From a virus: 26,382 nucleotides of DNA. The stretch is from the IMG/VR virus record IMGVR_UViG_3300027848_001004, positions 1 to 26,382 of that record. One strand, given 5' to 3'. Under the pieces are notes generated by a model that saw nothing but the letters and a program-made list of their open reading frames with translations, did not search any database and was not told where the DNA came from. Shown here in pieces: positions 22,435 through 26,382 of this stretch. Every line of letters begins with the position of its first letter. Position 1 is the first letter of the stretch. A program made the position numbers and the translations under genes.

Positions 22435-23103
22435 ATGGCATTTAGAGCGGACGAGGCGGCACAGGATGGCCAAGACCGGGCAAGGCGAACATTCGTGCGG
22501 TCGCCCGGTGTTGAAGACTCACAACGTGAGCTGGCGGATAGAGCGTTGCAAGAACTTATCGACGCCCATGGTCCAGTTGTCCGGGCCTATCCGACGTGGC
22601 ATCCCCTAGTGCCCCAAAAAGACCCGCAGTTGCCTGTCACCTATCCCAGCGACCGCTGTGGTTATGCGGGACTTGATCATACAGTGTTCTTTGCTCACGC
22701 GTTCGTATCTTGTCCATACGGCGACGGCGCATCGATCATCGAGTCGGTTGGGGCGATGAAACCCCATGCCTGCGCTGCGATCACAGCGGAGCGGTTGGAC
22801 GTTCCCTTCTATAACTCGGCCACAACACCGATCCTCGTGCGTTGCGACTGGCACGAACTCTTCCCCGAACGTCACATGGTGCCCAAGCGTCTCGCTGTGC
22901 CGCTTATGATCCAACAAGAGATGCGCATGTGGCACCGCGCGCAGGTGGGTGAGCGGTGGGAAACGATGCGTCCCTACTTCCTCGGTGACCCGCATGGTGC
23001 GCGCTCTTCTCTATTCGTGACGCAGGACACGGCCCTCGCGATGAAGCGCGTCTACATGGCGATGGTGGAGTCGGGCATGTTCGGACCCCTGCACATGGAT
23101 TGA
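22435..23103 (+). CDS. Unknown 222-residue protein behind an operator array
   Basis: I do not recognise this protein. ATG 22435 (MAFRADEAAQDGQDRARRTF) is preferred because AGGGAAGA lies upstream; the frame also contains ATG 22405 ten codons earlier. The first 50 residues are charged and likely disordered or helical. The core has several histidines and cysteines in aromatic surroundings: YPTWHPLVPQ, DRCGYAGLDHTVFFAHAFVSCPYGDG, KPHACAAIT, LVRCDWHELFPERH, WHRAQVGERW. Such spacing could make metal ligands or an enzyme pocket. No signal peptide. The gene is set apart from the small-gene run by a 205-base AT-rich leader and shows weaker GC bias, suggesting separate acquisition and separate regulation. 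Confidence 0.68.
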   Translation: MAFRADEAAQDGQDRARRTFVRSPGVEDSQRELADRALQELIDAHGPVVRAYPTWHPLVPQKDPQLPVTYPSDRCGYAGLDHTVFFAHAFVSCPYGDGASIIESVGAMKPHACAAITAERLDVPFYNSATTPILVRCDWHELFPERHMVPKRLAVPLMIQQEMRMWHRAQVGERWETMRPYFLGDPHGARSSLFVTQDTALAMKRVYMAMVESGMFGPLHMD

Positions 23104-23280
23104 CATGCGGTTCCAACATCATGTCGCCATGAAAGATGCACTGGAACGAGTTGGAGCGCTTCTTCGCCATTGACGGTTCCCCGGCAGCTTTCTGACCATC
23201 ATTCGATGGCCAACGGCACCTTCGAAAGTGGGTCCTCGGCCGTTTTCTCAAGGTGGCATTGGCGATTTTGCAGGGAAGCG

Positions 23281-24604
23281 TCAGTTCGGAGCATTCGTGG
23301 CCTTCCTGCCCGTCGCCATTTCCCACCGTCGCACGGCCACGTCGCAATAGACCGGGTCCAGATCCATCGCAAAGCAGCGCCGCCAGCTGCGTTCGGCGGC
23401 GACCAGCTGGGTGCCAGAACCGCAGAACGGCTCGTAGATCAGATCGCCCGGATCCGAGAACGCGGTCAGCACTGCCTCGACCAGTGCAACCGGGAACACG
23501 GCCGGGTGTGATCCCGCAGCACCGAGCCCTCCCTTGTGCCGCATGATCCGGAAGACGCTATCGGGGATGCGGTGGCTTTGGATCGCGTTGCCGGTGCCGG
23601 TCTTGGCATGGACGGTGCCGTCGGCCCCGCGCAGTCCACCGCCGCCAAGGGTTTCGCCCGCGTGCTTGGATGGGACGGTCTTGTGCGGCTTGCGGGGCGC
23701 GCGGTTGAAGTGGAAAATGAACTCGTGCGAAGGGGCCAGACGGCCGTTCCAGTCGCCCGGCAAGCCCGGGCCCTGATCCCAGACATACCAGCCAAAGCGT
23801 CGCCAGCCAGAGCTGCGCATCCATTCGACCCATCCAATAGGGCTGCCACTCACTGTCGCGATGCACGAGACCGAGGTTGACCAGCAGCTGCGCGTCGGCC
23901 GTGACCGGGGCGGCAGTGAACACGCCCTGCATCAGCGCATCCCAGTCGCCGACCTTCTCCTTCGCCGCGCCGTAGTCGCGCTGCTGGGCATAGGGCGGCG
24001 AGGTGAACATCAGCGTCGCTTGTTCGCCCTGCATCAGCTTGGCCACGGCGGCGGGGTCGGTGGCGTCGCCACAGCACAGGCGGTGTTTGCCCAGCGCCCA
24101 AATATCGCCCGGGCGGGTGATGGGATCGGCTGGCGGTTCGGGAATGGCGTCGGCGTCGTCGTCAGAAATCACCGGGCGGTCGTCCGCGTCTGCCAGCAGG
24201 GCGTCCAGTTCATCCTCGGGGATCCCGATCAGCCCGAGATCGAAATCCTCGGCCAGCAGCGCCTGCAATTCTTGCAGCAGCAGGGCCTCGTCCCAGCAGC
24301 CCAATTCGGTCAGCTTATTGTCGGCGATCCGATAAGCCCGGCGCTGCGCCAAGGTCAGATGACCTAGCACGATGACCGGAGCCTCGGTTAGCCCGAGGTG
24401 GGCAGCGGCCAGGACGCGACCATGGCCAGCAATCAACTCCCCATCTGCCGCGACCAGCACTGGCACGGTCCACCCAAACTCGGCCATGCTGGCGGCGATC
24501 TTCGCCACCTGATCGGCGTCATGGGTCTTGGCGTTGCGGGCGTAGGGTTTCAGCCGGGCGAGCGGCCAGTGTTCGATCCGCCCGGGCAGCAGGGGCGCGT
24601 TCAT
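23281..24604 (-). pseudogene. ParB-domain/DNA methyltransferase fusion, frameshifted
   Basis: Second of two tandem ParB-methyltransferase genes, whose ATG overlaps the stop of its neighbour (ATGA). Residues 1-100 form a ParB/Srx-like domain (GHGRVLAAAHLGL, RRAYRIADNKLTELG). A methyltransferase follows with catalytic motif TSPPYAQQRDYG in the first frame and the S-adenosylmethionine motif EPFCGSGTQLVAAE in another frame. The frames meet near 23831-23836, where the minus strand reads TATTGGATGGGTCGAATGG: removing one base restores ...EWQPYW-GWVEWMRSSGWRRFGWYVWDQGPG. Uncorrected, the first frame continues in non-native, arginine-rich sequence to 23558. A corrected protein would have about 440 residues, comparable to its neighbour. 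It is probably inactive unless the shift is a sequencing error or is bypassed. SPPY would favour cytosine-N4 or adenine-N6 methylation. Confidence 0.82.
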
Positions 24605-25860
24605 CCCGCCAGCCTCTTCGCCTTCAGATCGGCGAAGGTCTCGCCCGTTTCTGCCAGTACAGCATTGGCGCCGGTGAATTGCTGCCAGCGCTCAACGGCT
24701 ACATCGACATATGTGGGATTCAACTCGATCCCGAAGCAAACGCGCCCGGTGGTTTCCGCCGCGATCAGCGTGGTGCCCGATCCCATGAACGGCTCAAACA
24801 CCGCCTGGCCCGGGCTGGAGTTGTTCAGGATCGGACGGCGCATGCATTCGACCGGCTTTTGCGTGCCGTGCACGGTGGCCGCGTCCTGGTCCTTGCCGGA
24901 GATGTTCCACAGCGTCGTTTGCTTTCGGTCGCCCGCCCAATGGCCTTTGCCGGTCTTTTTGACCGCATACCAGCAGGGCTCATGCTGCCAGTGGTAATCG
25001 CCCCGGCTCAGGACGAGGCGATCCTTTGCCCAGATGATCTGCGAGCGGACGTTGAAGCCAGCCGCCATGAGGCTTTCGGCCACCGTCGCCGCATGCAGCG
25101 CGCCGTGCCAGACGTAAGCCACGTCGCCGGGGAACAGCGCCCAAGCCTCGCGCCAGTCGGCGCGATCATCGTTCATCACCTTGCCGGTGCGTTTGGTTTT
25201 GGCCGCGCCCACCTGGTTACGCCAGGAGGGATCATACTCGACGCCATAAGGCGGATCGGTCACCATCAGCAAAGGGCGAACATCGCCCAGCAGCCGCCCG
25301 ACCACATCGGCGGAGGTGCTGTCACCGCAGATCAGACTGTGCGATCCCAGCTGCCATAGATCGCCAGCCACCGAGACCGGCATGACTGGTGGTTCGGGGA
25401 TATCGTCTTCGCCCTCGACTGCACCGCCTTCTACCTGATCCGGGTCGCGCAGCAGGGCATCCAGGTCCTCGTCGGCGATCCCGAGCAGCGACAGATCGAA
25501 ATCATCGGCCAGCAGCCCCGCGATCTCGTCGCGCAGCATGGCGTCGTCCCATTCGCCAAGTTCCGTTAACTTATTGTCGGCGATGCGATAGGCGCGGCGT
25601 TCGGCCTCGTCGAGATGGCTCAGCCGGATCACCGGCACATCCTTCAGCCCCAGCATCGCCGCCGCCAGCACCCGACCATGCCCCGCGATCAGCTCGCCGT
25701 CATCGGCCACCATGCAGGGCACTGTCCAGCCGAACTTCGCCATGCTGGCGGCGATCTTTGCCACCTGGTCCGTGCCATGGATCTTGGCGTTGCGGGCATA
25801 GGGGCGCAGCCGGTCAATCGGCCAAGTCTCGATCTGGCTCGGCGCAAAGACCAGGTCCAT
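24601..25860 (-). CDS. ParB-domain/DNA methyltransferase fusion (DPPY type)
   Basis: Intact orphan DNA methyltransferase of 419 residues with an N-terminal ParB/Srx-like domain (PIDRLRPYARNAKIHGTDQ, GHGRVLAAAMLGL at 60-72, RRAYRIADNKLTELG). The catalytic motif DPPYG stands at 202-206 and the S-adenosylmethionine motif FEPFMGSGTTLIAAE at about 355-369; this order (catalytic before cofactor) is that of beta-class N6-adenine/N4-cytosine enzymes such as CcrM. VHGTQKPVECM between them is also usual. No restriction gene is adjacent, so it is likely a phage orphan enzyme that protects or regulates phage DNA. ATG 25860 lacks a strong ribosome binding site. A hairpin with a T run lies in its leader at 25954-25983. 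Confidence 0.92.
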   Translation of the reverse strand: MDLVFAPSQIETWPIDRLRPYARNAKIHGTDQVAKIAASMAKFGWTVPCMVADDGELIAGHGRVLAAAMLGLKDVPVIRLSHLDEAERRAYRIADNKLTELGEWDDAMLRDEIAGLLADDFDLSLLGIADEDLDALLRDPDQVEGGAVEGEDDIPEPPVMPVSVAGDLWQLGSHSLICGDSTSADVVGRLLGDVRPLLMVTDPPYGVEYDPSWRNQVGAAKTKRTGKVMNDDRADWREAWALFPGDVAYVWHGALHAATVAESLMAAGFNVRSQIIWAKDRLVLSRGDYHWQHEPCWYAVKKTGKGHWAGDRKQTTLWNISGKDQDAATVHGTQKPVECMRRPILNNSSPGQAVFEPFMGSGTTLIAAETTGRVCFGIELNPTYVDVAVERWQQFTGANAVLAETGETFADLKAKRLAG

Positions 25861-25953
25861 GGAACGGTTCTCATTTGGGGCAGGGCGGACGTGCCGATGC
25901 GCGCGGGCAACATGTCCAGCGACAGGATCGGGGTCAGCGATGTGGGGGAAACG

Positions 25954-25983
25954 AAAACGCCCGCGAGGGGATACCTGCGGGCG
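25954..25983 (-). terminator. Terminator-like hairpin in the leader of the methyltransferase pair
   Basis: On the minus strand CGCCCGC and GCGGGCG (25983-25977 and 25964-25958) enclose a 12-base loop and are followed directly by TTTTCGTTT. It lies about 95 bases before the methyltransferase start. A TTGACA element stands further upstream at 26031-26026 on the same strand. It may end transcription entering from the right, or act as an attenuator. Confidence 0.45.
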
Positions 25984-26093
25984 CTATTCTTCGATGATCA
26001 ATAGGTAGGTCAAGGGGGCTAGAAATGTCAACGCAAAATGTGAATCGGAGTCACATGCTTCTTGCCTGGCTTTCAATGTGGCTCTTGGCCAGG

Positions 26094-26239
26094 GTGGCTT
26101 CCTCAAACTGGCTAAGGTGGCTTCCAAAAGGAAGCCACCTTAGCCAGCGAGGTGAGCGGGTAAGCCTCTGTTATTGTGATAAAGTTCTGACCAGAACGGC
26201 GCAGGTGGCTTCCAAGTGGCTTCCCCGGTGAAAAAGCCA
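26094..26239. repeat. Cluster of GTGGCTTCC repeats with a perfect long hairpin
   Basis: GTGGCTTCC occurs at 26094, 26117, 26205 and 26216 on the plus strand, and in inverted form at 26130; a partial copy GTGGCTC stands at 26078, and AAGCCAC at 26233 pairs with the last direct copy. Positions 26108-26125 (CTGGCTAAGGTGGCTTCC) are perfectly complementary to 26130-26147 around an AAAA loop: an 18-bp arm without mismatch. GTTCTG-AC-CAGAAC at 26184-26197 is a further short palindrome. The stretch from 25861 to 26298 has no convincing gene. The repeats resemble iterons or a protein-binding control region. Confidence 0.7.
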
Positions 26240-26298
26240 CGCGCTAGCGAAATGCCGCGCTGCGCCCCCCCGCATACGTCCGAGGTTGGGAAGGAACC

Positions 26299-26382
26299 AT
26301 GCCAAGGGGGGGGCGACGCACTCAGCCCTTTGCTGTCAGTTGCAAGAACCTCGGCCCTCCCGAGAATGGTCGATCCGACTGG
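26299..26382 (+). CDS. Start of an unidentified gene running off the right edge (partial)
   Basis: AAGGAA at 26291-26296 precedes ATG 26299, which opens 28 codons without stop to the window end. The product begins MPRGGRRTQPFAVSCKNLG. The run of eight Gs near its start could invite sequencing or replication slippage, so the frame is not fully secure. No family is recognisable from so few residues. Confidence 0.4.
   Translation, partial: MPRGGRRTQPFAVSCKNLGPPENGRSDW

Noticed and set aside
23105-23173. A 22-codon plus-strand frame MRFQHHVAMKDALERVG after the unknown gene
   Set aside because: Too short, no ribosome binding site, no further support. The rest of the gap to 23280 shows nothing.
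22904-23347. Minus-strand frame with MAKKRSNSFQCIFHGDMMLE near the end of the unknown protein gene
   Set aside because: Most of it is antisense to the 22435-23103 gene and it has no recognisable domain; a short real peptide cannot be excluded.
26184-26197. GTTCTGACCAGAAC as a LexA (SOS) box
   Set aside because: Alphaproteobacterial LexA sites are GTTC-N7-GTTC direct repeats; this inverted arrangement does not fit.
26025-26231. A 68-codon plus-strand frame across the right-end repeats
   Set aside because: It reads through the perfect hairpin and its repeated VAS-WL peptide follows from the GTGGCTTCC repeats; no ribosome binding site is seen before its ATG.

Overview
The window is about 26 kb of a temperate tailed phage (prophage) of a GC-rich alphaproteobacterium, most probably a member of the Rhodobacteraceae. 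Grounds for this: lambda-type head genes (GpA-type terminase, gpW, portal, S49 protease with an internal scaffold, gpD- and gpE-type capsid proteins) are joined to an alphaproteobacterial siphovirus tail module (DUF6441, BR0599/DUF2163). Accessory genes typical of such prophages (DUF6900, DUF3489, ParB-methyltransferase fusions) sit beside it. There is no integrase, attachment site, lysis gene or RNA gene in the window, and both edges cut through the element.

Layout, right to left along the late operon (minus strand): terminase small and large subunits (20068-17518), gpW-like joiner, portal, protease/scaffold, decoration protein, major capsid protein, head-tail joiner, DUF6441 protein, tail terminator, tail tube, tail assembly chaperone with a -1 frameshift, tape measure, a distal tail protein, a BR0599-type tail protein, and the first codons of another gene at the left edge. 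Overlapping stop/start codons show translational coupling through most of this run.

Three blocks of foreign cargo interrupt the late operon. (1) At 9716-11755 an IS5-type insertion sequence lies next to a WYL-domain regulator and a divergent RidA-like protein. (2) A plus-strand secreted thermonuclease lies between tail tube and tail terminator (8749-9204). (3) At 843-3404 there are up to four minus-strand unknown proteins, two with clear signal peptides.

Right of the terminase is a plus-strand run of small genes (20201-22229) followed by an unknown 22-kDa-class protein preceded by a three-site operator-like array. Then come two tandem minus-strand ParB-methyltransferase fusion genes, the downstream one frameshifted. 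The right 440 bases are largely non-coding. They carry a perfect 18-bp-arm hairpin, four direct copies of a 9-mer, and the beginning of a probable new gene running off the edge.

The most informative points are the A AAA AAC slippery site in the tail chaperone, the internal scaffold start inside the protease gene, the RidA/WYL cassette whose RidA lacks the usual arginine, the operator array at 22343-22392 and the repeat cluster at 26094-26239. All function calls come from reading the sequence; no database search was run.
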